Assembly (NCBI GenBank): GCA_902494555.1
Contig: CABUTR010000047.1
Location: 1 to 10,215 of the forward strand
Direction: 5' to 3'
Length of the DNA: 10,215 bases
From: an uncultured Collinsella sp.
GTDB taxonomy: Bacteria > Actinomycetota > Coriobacteriia > Coriobacteriales > Coriobacteriaceae
How positions within the stretch are numbered: the first letter of the stretch is position 1; the number at the start of each line of letters is the position of its first letter. This document shows positions 1-6,624 of this stretch, in pieces. The position numbers and the translations under genes were made by a program. The notes under the pieces were generated by a model. That model made no database searches. It saw nothing but the letters and a program-made list of their open reading frames with translations, and was not told the DNA's origin.

Positions 1-556
1 CGTCGATGCCGGTGCCAGTCTGAGAGCTTGTGATGATTACGTTCTCGGCCGGGACGTTGAGTTGCTTTTTGATGGCTGCTGCCTGGCGGGCCTGCTGGGT
101 GCGGCTGAGCTTGTCGGCTTTGGTGAGGCAGACGATAAAGTTGAACTCATTGCCCTGCAGGTAGTCAATCATGTCATGGTCGAGCTTACTGGGGTCGTGA
201 CGAATATCCACCAGCGATACGACCAGGTTAAAGCTGCGCTCGGAGTCAAAGAAGTCGCCGATAAGCTCAGCCCAGCGGTCGCGCTCGGCCTTGGAACGAC
301 GGGCGAAACCGTAGCCCGGCAGGTCCACAAAGTGCACGTCGTCGGCCTCGAAGAAATTGATGTTGCTCGTCTTGCCCGGCGTGCTTGAAACCTTGACCAG
401 GTTCTTGCGGCCAAATAGCTTGTTCATGATGGAGGACTTGCCCACGTTGGAGCGGCCGACGAAGCTCACCTCAGGGCAGGTGGACTCGGGAATCTGCGAA
501 ACCTTGCCGTAGCTGGCGACGAACTTGGCAAGCTGGTAGTTAATTGAATCGGCCAT
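1..556 (-). CDS. engB: Ribosome-biogenesis GTPase EngB/YsxC (C-terminus cut by window edge)
   Basis: TrmE-Era-EngA-YihA-type GTPase, known in the family to assist large ribosomal subunit assembly in the cytoplasm. Reading the minus strand from the ATG at 556-554 gives 185 codons open to the left edge. The G1 P-loop GRSNVGKS is at residues 34-41, followed by the switch I threonines in SSTPGKTSN, the G3 motif DLPGYG, the G4 motif TKAD and a G5-like SSQTG near the edge. These are diagnostic for EngB. The family is usually about 195-200 residues, so only a short C-terminal tail is missing. The start is supported by AAGGAG at 562-567 (minus strand), 5 nt before the ATG. It lies 39 nt downstream of the nucleosidase gene on the same strand with no visible terminator between, so cotranscription is likely. 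Identification is firm; the operon is inferred. Confidence 0.95.
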   Translation of the reverse strand, partial: MADSINYQLAKFVASYGKVSQIPESTCPEVSFVGRSNVGKSSIMNKLFGRKNLVKVSSTPGKTSNINFFEADDVHFVDLPGYGFARRSKAERDRWAELIGDFFDSERSFNLVVSLVDIRHDPSKLDHDMIDYLQGNEFNFIVCLTKADKLSRTQQARQAAAIKKQLNVPAENVIITSSQTGTGID

Positions 557-595
557 GGACACTCCTTGGTCGTAGGTTTTTACAAAACGGGCGTG

Positions 596-1336
596 CTATT
601 GCGCGGCGGCGATACTACGAACGATGTCAAGCGTGATGCCGCTCGCGGTGCGAGCGTACTCATCCAGATCGAACTCGCGCTCGCAAAACGCGTCATATGC
701 CTCGTCACAATTATCGCTGATAGCGCGCAGCACTAGGCAATCGACACCATTCTTGGCCGCGATGTGCGCAATTGCCGCACCCTCCATCTCGACGCAATCG
801 GCATGCGTGGCCTCAATCGCAGCGTTACGCATGGCGTCACCCGTAACAAAGCGGTCACCTGTGGCGATAGTGCCACACAGGAACTGCTTGGGGTCCTTCT
901 CCGCAGAATTCTCATCCGCCGAGGCATCCACAAATCCATGCTCGGCAAGCACGGCGGCGGCAACATCAGCCAACGCCGGCGTCGAGACAAACTCCTCGAG
1001 CCCCGGCGCGGACTCGGCGATGAGTGCCGTATCGGTATCCAGATAGCGCAGGCACTTGCCTATAACCACGTCGTTAATATGCAGTTTAGGGTTAAGGCCA
1101 CCCGCAATGCCCGAAAACACAACGGCCTGCGGGGCGTATTTGCTGATGAGATGTTGCGTTGCAGCAGCGGCGTTCACGGTCCCCATGCCTGCCGTCGTGG
1201 CGACTACTGTCAGACCCGAAAGCCCACCGTTCACAACGGTCAAGCCCGCCTCCTGCGACTCATGTGCGCCACTCAGCTCTTCCTTAATCTGCGCAACCTC
1301 TTTTTCGAGTGCGCCTATGATCGCGATGGTTGCCAT
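596..1336 (-). CDS. mtnN: 5'-methylthioadenosine/S-adenosylhomocysteine nucleosidase
   Basis: Hydrolyses methylthioadenosine and S-adenosylhomocysteine to adenine plus the thio-ribose moiety, clearing by-products of methylation and polyamine synthesis and feeding methionine salvage and, where luxS exists, AI-2 formation. The 246-residue product opens with IIGALEKEV; by alignment from memory with E. coli MtnN, Glu13 is the catalytic-site Glu. SGIAGGL (75-81) is the family glycine loop, VEMEG (182-186) binds the ribose, and Asp208 in AISDN is the catalytic acid. The reading frame is open further upstream to 1441, but the ATG at 1336-1334 begins exactly at the conserved first strand and has GGGGGAT just before it, so I start there. 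It is slightly longer than the E. coli enzyme (232) because of an acidic, lysine-containing stretch at about 136-150, before the conserved GTIATGD segment. It is the gene upstream of engB. Confidence 0.93.
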   Translation of the reverse strand: MATIAIIGALEKEVAQIKEELSGAHESQEAGLTVVNGGLSGLTVVATTAGMGTVNAAAATQHLISKYAPQAVVFSGIAGGLNPKLHINDVVIGKCLRYLDTDTALIAESAPGLEEFVSTPALADVAAAVLAEHGFVDASADENSAEKDPKQFLCGTIATGDRFVTGDAMRNAAIEATHADCVEMEGAAIAHIAAKNGVDCLVLRAISDNCDEAYDAFCEREFDLDEYARTASGITLDIVRSIAAAQ

Positions 1337-1461
1337 GCCATCCCCCAAATCCGTGCAAATTGCTATCCACGGTATGGTACCAGCATTTCGACTCAACCGT
1401 GTCAGCACCAAGCCGTTAGGCCAGTACAGCTCGGGTATCATTTAGGGGCAAAAATGACTTG
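1337..1461 (-). other. Gap between pflA and mtnN
   Basis: A 125-nt non-coding interval downstream of the pflA stop and upstream of the mtnN start. I see a run of five T on the minus strand shortly after the pflA stop but no convincing stem in front of it, so it is not called a terminator. No strong -35/-10 pair is recognisable for mtnN; the best TTGAGT-like hexamer has only a weak -10 partner. Whether mtnN has its own promoter is open. Confidence 0.4.
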
Positions 1462-2280
1462 CTAGCCGATGGCGTTTTTGAGCTCCGCACGGCGCTTTTT
1501 CATGCCGGCCATAACGGCATTGCGCAGCTCGGGCATGCGCGCGGTATCCATCTGAGGTACGCCCTCAAGCTTATAGGGAATGCCCAGTTGCTCGTACTTG
1601 ACGACACCCATCGTGTGATACGGCAGCATTTCCAGGCCCACCACGTTGTGCCATGGAGCGATGAGGCGACCGAGCTTCTCGCACTCCTCCACCGTGTCGG
1701 TAATGCCCGGCACCACCACGTGGCGGATAACGACCTTGATCTTGCGACGTGCAAGCTCATCGCCGAACGCCAAGATGCGTGCGGGATCGCAACCGGTCAG
1801 CTTTTTATGCTCGACTGGGTCGGCATGCTTAATATCGAGCAGTACCATGTCGGTCTCGTTGAGCACGGCATCGAACTTCTCGGGATGCTGGGGGTCGAAG
1901 GCGTAGCCACAGCTATCCAGGCAGGTATGCACGCGGCCGTCGGGGTTGCTGTGCATGGCACGGAACAGATCAGCCAAAAACTCGGGCTGCAGGAGCGGCT
2001 CGCCGCCCGAAACGGTAATGCCGCCGCTGCGGTAAAACTCATGGTTACTCTGGAACTCATCCATCAGGTGTTCGACGGTCACCATGGTGCCGCCGTTGAC
2101 CGACCAGGTATCGGGATTGTGGCAATACGCGCAGCGCATGGGACAGCCCTGGACAAACACTACGAAGCGGATGCCGGGCCCATCGACCGTACCCATCGTT
2201 TCAATCGAATGTACGCGGCCCAGGGCAAACGCAGAGTCCTCGGGACGAGCGTCCACACCCTCAAGCGTCATTTCTGCCAT
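1462..2280 (-). CDS. pflA: Pyruvate formate-lyase 1-activating enzyme (radical SAM)
   Basis: Radical-SAM enzyme that installs the glycyl radical on pyruvate formate-lyase, allowing anaerobic cleavage of pyruvate to acetyl-CoA and formate. The [4Fe-4S] motif is the CxxxCxxC of this family: Cys46, Cys50 and Cys53 in GCPMRCAYCHN, preceded by the typical TVDGPGIRF segment. The SAM-binding GGEP is at 92-95. The frame is open to a TTG at 2310, but I choose the ATG at 2280, which has AAGG 8 nt upstream and AAGGAGAGG further back; an in-frame ATG at 2271 is an alternative. At 272 residues it is somewhat longer than E. coli PflA (about 246), mostly from an N-terminal extension. No pflB adjoins it: the upstream gene is degV and the downstream gene mtnN. 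A related glycyl-radical activase specificity cannot be wholly excluded, but the short form without an extra ferredoxin domain favours PflA. Confidence 0.9.
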   Translation of the reverse strand: MAEMTLEGVDARPEDSAFALGRVHSIETMGTVDGPGIRFVVFVQGCPMRCAYCHNPDTWSVNGGTMVTVEHLMDEFQSNHEFYRSGGITVSGGEPLLQPEFLADLFRAMHSNPDGRVHTCLDSCGYAFDPQHPEKFDAVLNETDMVLLDIKHADPVEHKKLTGCDPARILAFGDELARRKIKVVIRHVVVPGITDTVEECEKLGRLIAPWHNVVGLEMLPYHTMGVVKYEQLGIPYKLEGVPQMDTARMPELRNAVMAGMKKRRAELKNAIG

Positions 2281-2330
2281 TCGCGCTACCTTGCCTCTCC
2301 TTGGATGCAACCAATTAAAATGCCAGAGCC

Positions 2331-2336
2331 ATTCTA
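2331..2336 (-). promoter_or_regulatory. Possible -10 element upstream of pflA
   Basis: The minus strand reads TAGAAT here, a 5/6 match to the -10 consensus, placing a start about 45 nt before the pflA ATG. The -35 region at the right distance (GTTTAA) is poor. A six-base inverted repeat AAACGT/ACGTTT with a 16-nt loop (2355-2383) sits just upstream. Suggestive only. Confidence 0.3.
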
Positions 2337-2390
2337 GCCCATGCGTTTGCGTTTAAACGTCTCGGACTAGAACGGCACGTTTTAATCTAT

Positions 2391-2412
2391 CCCCCATCAC
2401 CATGGCTGGGGG
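2391..2412. repeat. Short inverted repeat between degV and pflA
   Basis: CCCCCA (2391-2396) pairs with TGGGGG (2407-2412) around a 10-nt loop containing CCATGG. It lies in the 174-nt gap between the degV stop and the pflA start. Neither strand has a T-run after it, so a canonical intrinsic terminator is not supported; it may slow transcription or protect the degV mRNA 3' end. Confidence 0.35.
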
Positions 2413-2454
2413 CTACGTCGAGATGTCAGGCTGAAGAACGCTCGCCCGCGGCCT

Positions 2455-3309
2455 TTACGCTTTAAGCGTGAGCACCGCACCGAAGGCGGTCGGGCCGCAA
2501 TGGCTCGAGATGACACCGCCGACCTGAGTCCAGGTAACGTCCTTAAAGCCCAGGTCGTGCGCATAGACTTCCATGTCATCGCGCAGCTCCTGGGAAAGGC
2601 CCACCGAATACGCCAGGCCAATGTGCGAGTAGTCAATCTCGCCCTTCGCAACCATGTGGTCAATGAAGGCGCGGGCGCACTTGAGCATAGAACCGCGGAA
2701 CTTCTTGGTCGCCACGAACTTACCGCCCGTCACCTCAATGCAGGGCTTAATCTTGAGCAGATGGGCGCCCAGGAACGCGACGTTGGACAAGCGACCGCCC
2801 GCCTTAAGGAAGGCAAGGTCCGTAGGAACAAAGCCCAGCAGCACGCGGTCCATGACGGAGTTCGCGAAGGCGAAGATCTCGTCGACGGTGGCATTGGGGT
2901 GAGTCTCGATGTATTTGGCGGTCTCGACGACAACGAGCGACTGCCCCACCGAGACAAAGCGCGTGTCCATGGAGTAGACGTAGTCGCGACCCTTGGCGGC
3001 GATCTTCGATGATTGATGCGAGCAGGTCGTGGCCTCGGAGTACGCAAGATGCAGAATGGTCGCATCGGGCTGCTCGGCATGGATACGGTCATATACGTGC
3101 GCAAAATCTGCCGGCGCACAGCCGCTGGTCTTGGGCATCACACCAAACTCGTTGCAGCGCGAGTAAATCTCAAGCGGATCGATCGAGCCGTCCTCGACGG
3201 TCTCGTCACCAATCGTGACATGCATGGGCACGCGCACGATGCCGTAGCGCTCGCAGAGCTCCGGCGTCACATCCGAACCAGATTCAACCACGATTACGTA
3301 TTTGCCCAT
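2455..3309 (-). CDS. DegV-family fatty-acid-binding protein
   Basis: DegV/EDD-fold proteins bind a fatty acid; in the FakA/FakB system the FakB member presents it to the kinase FakA for phosphorylation and entry into phospholipid synthesis. Whether this copy is a FakB is inference, since no fakA/DAK2 gene is in the window. The 284-residue product has the family layout: ESGSDVTPEL near the N-terminus (10-18), the TS pair at 61-62 that contacts the carboxylate in characterised members, an MDTR segment (114-117), GGRLSN (171-176) and the KIKP segment (187-190). The frame runs open to 3420, but those extra residues look unconserved and the family starts at MGKYVIVVES, so I use the ATG at 3309. 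Its ribosome-binding site is weak (GATAAG right before the ATG), so an ATG at 3333 cannot be excluded. It is preceded by a long structured leader. Confidence 0.9.
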   Translation of the reverse strand: MGKYVIVVESGSDVTPELCERYGIVRVPMHVTIGDETVEDGSIDPLEIYSRCNEFGVMPKTSGCAPADFAHVYDRIHAEQPDATILHLAYSEATTCSHQSSKIAAKGRDYVYSMDTRFVSVGQSLVVVETAKYIETHPNATVDEIFAFANSVMDRVLLGFVPTDLAFLKAGGRLSNVAFLGAHLLKIKPCIEVTGGKFVATKKFRGSMLKCARAFIDHMVAKGEIDYSHIGLAYSVGLSQELRDDMEVYAHDLGFKDVTWTQVGGVISSHCGPTAFGAVLTLKA

Positions 3310-3363
3310 TCTTATCACGACCCATCTCAACATTGGCTTTTCAATACATGGCACGCGCCGCCG

Positions 3364-3433
3364 CACTGTTGCACAACAGCGTCCAAGCGCCAAAGAGACG
3401 CCGCCCCTTGCACACAACAAAGGACAGCGTCTC
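3364..3433 (-). promoter_or_regulatory. Two hairpins in the degV leader
   Basis: On the minus strand GAGACGC (from 3433) pairs with GCGTCTC (ending 3395), with an inner CCTTTG/CAAGGG stem including a G-U pair; TTT follows directly. A second hairpin, CGCTGTT-gtgc-AACAGTG (3381 to 3364), comes next, still about 55 nt before the start codon. The inner stem is better on the minus-strand RNA than on the plus. The T-run is too short for a confident terminator. It may be a weak attenuator, the end of the upstream sugar operon, or simply a folded leader. I recognise no known riboswitch class. Confidence 0.4.
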
Positions 3434-3458
3434 CCTGGAAAACTCCGTGCATCCTGAG

Positions 3459-3487
3459 ATTCTACACGGTTTATTAAGGAGTGTTAC
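3459..3487 (-). promoter_or_regulatory. Probable degV promoter
   Basis: The minus strand carries GTAACA (3487-3482, 4/6 of the -35 consensus), a 17-nt spacer, and TAGAAT (3464-3459, 5/6 of the -10 consensus). Transcription would begin near 3452 and give a leader of roughly 140 nt containing the two hairpins. This is the best sigma-70-like pair in the interval between the sucrose hydrolase gene and degV. Confidence 0.45.
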
Positions 3488-3584
3488 TTATTCCGCAAAC
3501 GGTCGCTATACGCGATAAACGGTAGCTGGCCGCGGTAACTGCGACACATTCCGCCCAGCAAGTCCAATCGTACTCCATGCACGG
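3488..3584. other. Intergenic region between scrB and the degV promoter
   Basis: Part of the 275-nt gap (3310-3584) separating the sugar cluster from the housekeeping genes; the rest holds the degV promoter and leader. I find no T-run terminator for the sucrose hydrolase gene. Two copies of AAACGGT (3497-3503 and 3517-3523), 20 nt apart, lie just upstream of the degV -35 element and resemble the AAACGGT in the inverted operator copy near 8123. Confidence 0.35.
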
Positions 3585-5027
3585 TTAATGCACGAGGCGG
3601 TAGAAATTCATCGATACCGCACCCTCGGCGTGCAGCTCCATCGCCGGAACCGCCGGCGAATAGGTCCGGCTCGTAAGTGCTGCCTCGCCGCCATTTGCAA
3701 AAATCTCGACCATCGTAGTGTCCGAAAGCACGCGCAGGTCGCGAAGCTCGCTGAGCTCGATCGACCTCTGGTCGCGCCCATAGCCTTCGTCACCCATGTC
3801 GAGGGTAAGCATCCCGTCTGCATAGCGCACAAAGACACCCTTGCGGATTTCGAGCTCGATCACCTGGGCGCCCTCACAGGAAACCACAAGATCAAACAGG
3901 CGGCCCGGCTCCTCAACGGTTTCACCGCCTGTCGCGCAAACGCAGTCGCCGCGCATCCTCTCAATCTCGTGCACCGGCTGCTGACAGAGCTTACCATCGC
4001 GCATGCTCAGTTCTCTCGGCACCGTCAACGCGCACTGCCACCCGCGTGCCACCGTCGGGCTTTTTGCCGTCGCATCGGGGCAACCCGACCACCCGATCAT
4101 CAAACGCCGACCCGCAGCATCCTCAAAAGACTGCGGTGCGTAGAAATCAAAGCCGGCATCGACCATCGGGGGCATGCCCTGCCCGGCGATCTTAAAACTC
4201 GGCGCCTCCCAATCGGCCTCGATGGGAAACCACACGCACTGGTGCGGATTGCGGTAACGCCATCCATCGGCGGACACACCCTGCGGACAGCAAACGAGAA
4301 TAAGCTCACCATCGAGCTCAAACAGATCGGGGCACTCCCACATAAAGCCAAACTTCTCGCCCAACTCAATGCGCGTCGCATAGCTCCAGTCCTCTAGATC
4401 GCTCGAGGTATAGACAAGCACGCAGCCGCGGTCGTCTTTCGTACGAGCGCCCAGAACCATGTAGTAGATACCATCGTGTTCAAGGATTTTGGGATCACGC
4501 ACGTGCGTACCGATATCGTCGGGGTAATCGACCGGCCCAACAGTTATGCGCTTCTCGCCCAATTCGTCGGGGTTCTCGGCAACCACATGAATCTGGTTTT
4601 GCTCACGGCCCGTCAACACGTAGTCGTAATCATCGCGGTCAAAATGCTTGACGTTGCCGGTATAGAAGTAGTGAATCTTGCCGTCGTGTACAAAGGCAGA
4701 ACCAGAATACGCTCCGCTCGAATCCAAATCGGAATCGGGGAACAGCACAGGGCCGCGATTCTCGTACGTCACAAAATCCTTTGTTGTCAGATGATTCCAA
4801 AGCACTGGACCGCCATGCGCAGCATCGAATGGATCGTATTGGTGATAGATGTGATACGTATCACCGATCTGCACCAAACCGTTGGGGTCGTTGAGCCAGC
4901 CAAGCTCAGGCTCCACATGGAACAGGAGCCTATCGGGGTCGGACGCGATGCGACCCGCCGTCTCATCCTGTCCGGCACGCCACTGCTCATAGTCCGCGCG
5001 TGTCACCTTATTTTTTTGATTAAACAT
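3585..5027 (-). CDS. scrB: Sucrose-6-phosphate hydrolase / beta-fructofuranosidase (GH32)
   Basis: Cytoplasmic GH32 enzyme expected to split sucrose-6-phosphate, made by the adjacent PTS permease, into glucose-6-phosphate and fructose. All three GH32 catalytic motifs are present: WLNDPNG at 44-50 (nucleophile Asp47), RDP at 177-179 (transition-state Asp178) and EC at 231-232 (acid/base Glu231, in MWECPDLF). Residues about 30-330 form the five-bladed propeller and the rest the C-terminal beta-sandwich. At 480 residues it has normal ScrB length and lacks a signal peptide, so it is intracellular. The ATG at 5027 is the only good start that keeps the N-terminal helix; its ribosome-binding site is weak. 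It is last in the cluster, 101 nt after the permease gene, with a strong stem-loop between. Phosphorylated versus free sucrose cannot be told from sequence alone; the PTS neighbour argues for the phosphate ester. Confidence 0.93.
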   Translation of the reverse strand: MFNQKNKVTRADYEQWRAGQDETAGRIASDPDRLLFHVEPELGWLNDPNGLVQIGDTYHIYHQYDPFDAAHGGPVLWNHLTTKDFVTYENRGPVLFPDSDLDSSGAYSGSAFVHDGKIHYFYTGNVKHFDRDDYDYVLTGREQNQIHVVAENPDELGEKRITVGPVDYPDDIGTHVRDPKILEHDGIYYMVLGARTKDDRGCVLVYTSSDLEDWSYATRIELGEKFGFMWECPDLFELDGELILVCCPQGVSADGWRYRNPHQCVWFPIEADWEAPSFKIAGQGMPPMVDAGFDFYAPQSFEDAAGRRLMIGWSGCPDATAKSPTVARGWQCALTVPRELSMRDGKLCQQPVHEIERMRGDCVCATGGETVEEPGRLFDLVVSCEGAQVIELEIRKGVFVRYADGMLTLDMGDEGYGRDQRSIELSELRDLRVLSDTTMVEIFANGGEAALTSRTYSPAVPAMELHAEGAVSMNFYRLVH

Positions 5028-5049
5028 CGCCGTTGACTTTCTCGTCTAT

Positions 5050-5091
5050 GGGGAAGGACGCTCGACTCACACGAGCCGAACGCCCTTCCCC
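5050..5091 (-). promoter_or_regulatory. Intercistronic 19-bp stem-loop between permease and hydrolase genes
   Basis: The minus-strand RNA reads GGGGAAGGGCGTTCGGCTC, loop GUGU, then GAGTCGAGCGTCCTTCCCC: an uninterrupted 19-bp stem with three G-U pairs. On the plus strand those three become A-C mismatches, so the structure is built for the transcript of this operon. What follows is ATAGACGAGAAAG rather than a T-run, which argues against an intrinsic terminator. Likely roles are protecting the upstream permease mRNA from 3' exonucleases or setting the permease-to-hydrolase ratio; both are inference. The stem ends 22 nt before the scrB start codon. Confidence 0.7.
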
Positions 5092-5128
5092 AAATGGACT
5101 TATCCTCAGATTACGCTGAACGGCTCAA

Positions 5129-6580
5129 CTAGAAGCTGACATCGAAGCCAGCACCAGCGCCCTCTTCATCAGTGGTCGGCACGCCCTTTGCCTTGTTGTA
5201 GGCAAAGATCAAGACGATCGGCACGATAAAGGCGATGAGATTGCCAGCCACATACCACACGAGCGTCTCGGGCGTGACGATGAGCAGGCCAAGCACGCCG
5301 GTCAGACCCTGACCGATGGCGCGCACCTCAAAGAGCTTCACGAAGGCACCGCCGCAGCCTGCACCGATGCAAGCGCAGATGAACGGGATGATCGAGTAGC
5401 GCATGTTTGCAGCAAAGATTGCGGGCTCGGAGATACCGACCAGCGTCGGGATAAAGGACGACATGCAGATGTTGCGCTCTTTGGAATGCTTCTTGTGAAT
5501 GAGGTACATGCCGATGGCGCCGCCGCCCTGGGCGATGATGGAAACCGACCAGATGGCCTGGATGTAGTTGAAGCCAGTCGTGGCGACGAGGTTTGCCTCG
5601 ATACCCTGGATGAACTGATGCGTACCGGTAACGACGAGCGGCTGCAGGAATGCGGCAAAGACAAAGGCACCGAAGACGCCCATCCTGTTGTACAGGATAT
5701 CGATTACACCGGCGAGGACGTCGCCGATCAGGTTGCCGAGCGGGCCGAACACGGTGAACAGGGCGACGTTAGCAAGAATCAGGGTAACGGTCGGGACAAA
5801 GACGAACGAAACGACCTCGGGGATGTACTTCTGGGCAATCTTTTCGACCTTGGCCATAAACCAGGCAGTCAGGATTGCAGGGAACACGCCGCCCTGGAAA
5901 GCAACCATGGGAATGGAGAGCGGACCAAAGTTCCAGTACTCAGCACCCGTCGGATCCATAACGAACGTGTTGCGGTTCATAAGGCTCGGGTGAACCATGA
6001 CGATACCGACGAGGATGCCCAGAATCGGGTTACCGCCAAAACGCTTCACCGCGCTGTACATAACCAGGACAGGCAGGTAGTCAAACGTGGTGGCGATAAT
6101 GGCAAAGAAGCTTGCGAGGTTCTTGAGGAACTCGCTGTGGTCGGCAAGGCTGCCCTCCATGCCAAAGAGGCCGTTGGCAACGATCAGCGACTTAAGGCCG
6201 ATGATGATAGCAGCGCCGACGAAAGCGGGAATGATGGGGATAAAGATATCCGAGAATACCTTGAGGACCGAGAAGAACTTGCCCTTCTTGTCCGCCTCGG
6301 CGCCCTTGACCTCGGAAGCGCTGATCTCCTTAACGCCCGTCAGAGCCATAAACTCATCGTAGACCTTGTTGACGGTACCGGTACCGAAGATGATCATGAG
6401 CTGGCCGCTGTTGTACAGCACGCCCTTGACGCCATCGATGTTCTCGAGCTCGGCCTTGTTGTACTTGCTCGTATCCTTGAGCACCAGACGCAGACGCGTA
6501 ACGCAATGCGTGGCGCCCTCGATGTTCTCCAGACCGCCGACGTTATCGACGACTTGCTGAGACACTACTTTGTAGTCCAT
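5129..6580 (-). CDS. scrA: PTS sucrose-type permease, EIIBC
   Basis: Membrane permease of the phosphotransferase system (glucose-glucoside superfamily) that imports a sugar, probably sucrose or a related fructoside, and phosphorylates it. The EIIB domain (about 1-80) has the phosphorylated Cys26 in ATHCVTRLRL. A hydrophilic linker follows, then the EIIC domain (about 105-465) with roughly ten hydrophobic segments, VTGTHQFIQGIEANL near the substrate site and the conserved GISEPAIFAANMR. The C-terminus ends after a short acidic tail, so there is no fused EIIA; a glucose-type EIIA (Crr-like) from elsewhere must donate phosphate. I start at the ATG at 6580, preceded by GGAGAGG, rather than the ATG at 6592 whose purine run is too close. 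Sucrose specificity is inferred from family resemblance and the adjacent scrB; the divergent GH32 upstream leaves room for another fructoside. Confidence 0.9.
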   Translation of the reverse strand: MDYKVVSQQVVDNVGGLENIEGATHCVTRLRLVLKDTSKYNKAELENIDGVKGVLYNSGQLMIIFGTGTVNKVYDEFMALTGVKEISASEVKGAEADKKGKFFSVLKVFSDIFIPIIPAFVGAAIIIGLKSLIVANGLFGMEGSLADHSEFLKNLASFFAIIATTFDYLPVLVMYSAVKRFGGNPILGILVGIVMVHPSLMNRNTFVMDPTGAEYWNFGPLSIPMVAFQGGVFPAILTAWFMAKVEKIAQKYIPEVVSFVFVPTVTLILANVALFTVFGPLGNLIGDVLAGVIDILYNRMGVFGAFVFAAFLQPLVVTGTHQFIQGIEANLVATTGFNYIQAIWSVSIIAQGGGAIGMYLIHKKHSKERNICMSSFIPTLVGISEPAIFAANMRYSIIPFICACIGAGCGGAFVKLFEVRAIGQGLTGVLGLLIVTPETLVWYVAGNLIAFIVPIVLIFAYNKAKGVPTTDEEGAGAGFDVSF

Positions 6581-6603
6581 GTTCCTCTCCATTCCCTTAC
6601 GAA

Positions 6604-6620
6604 ATCAAAAACGTTTTGAT
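6604..6620. promoter_or_regulatory. LacI-type palindromic operator upstream of the permease gene
   Basis: ATCAAAA-ACG-TTTTGAT is a perfect 7-bp dyad with a CG-containing centre, the usual look of LacI-family (including CcpA-like) operators. It lies in the 44-nt gap between the divergent GH32 gene and the EIIBC start codon, so a bound protein would block transcription inside the operon or a local promoter. Its flanks differ from the other operator copies in the window (no TGACAT), so it may bind a different LacI-family protein. Confidence 0.6.
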
Positions 6621-6624
6621 GCCA

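Noticed and set aside
764..1465. Plus-strand open frame of 233 codons opposite the nucleosidase
   Set aside because: Antisense of mtnN; its sequence has no family resemblance and the opposite strand carries all the catalytic motifs.
1459..2337. Plus-strand open frame of 292 codons opposite pflA
   Set aside because: Antisense shadow; pflA on the minus strand has the iron-sulphur cysteine motif and ribosome-binding site.
2391..2412. Intrinsic terminator for degV
   Set aside because: Only a 6-bp stem with a 10-nt loop and no T-run on either strand; kept only as an inverted repeat.
5486..6619. Long plus-strand open frame (377 codons) opposite the PTS permease gene
   Set aside because: It is the antisense shadow of EIIBC, full of charged residues with no recognisable domain, while the minus strand encodes an unmistakable permease.
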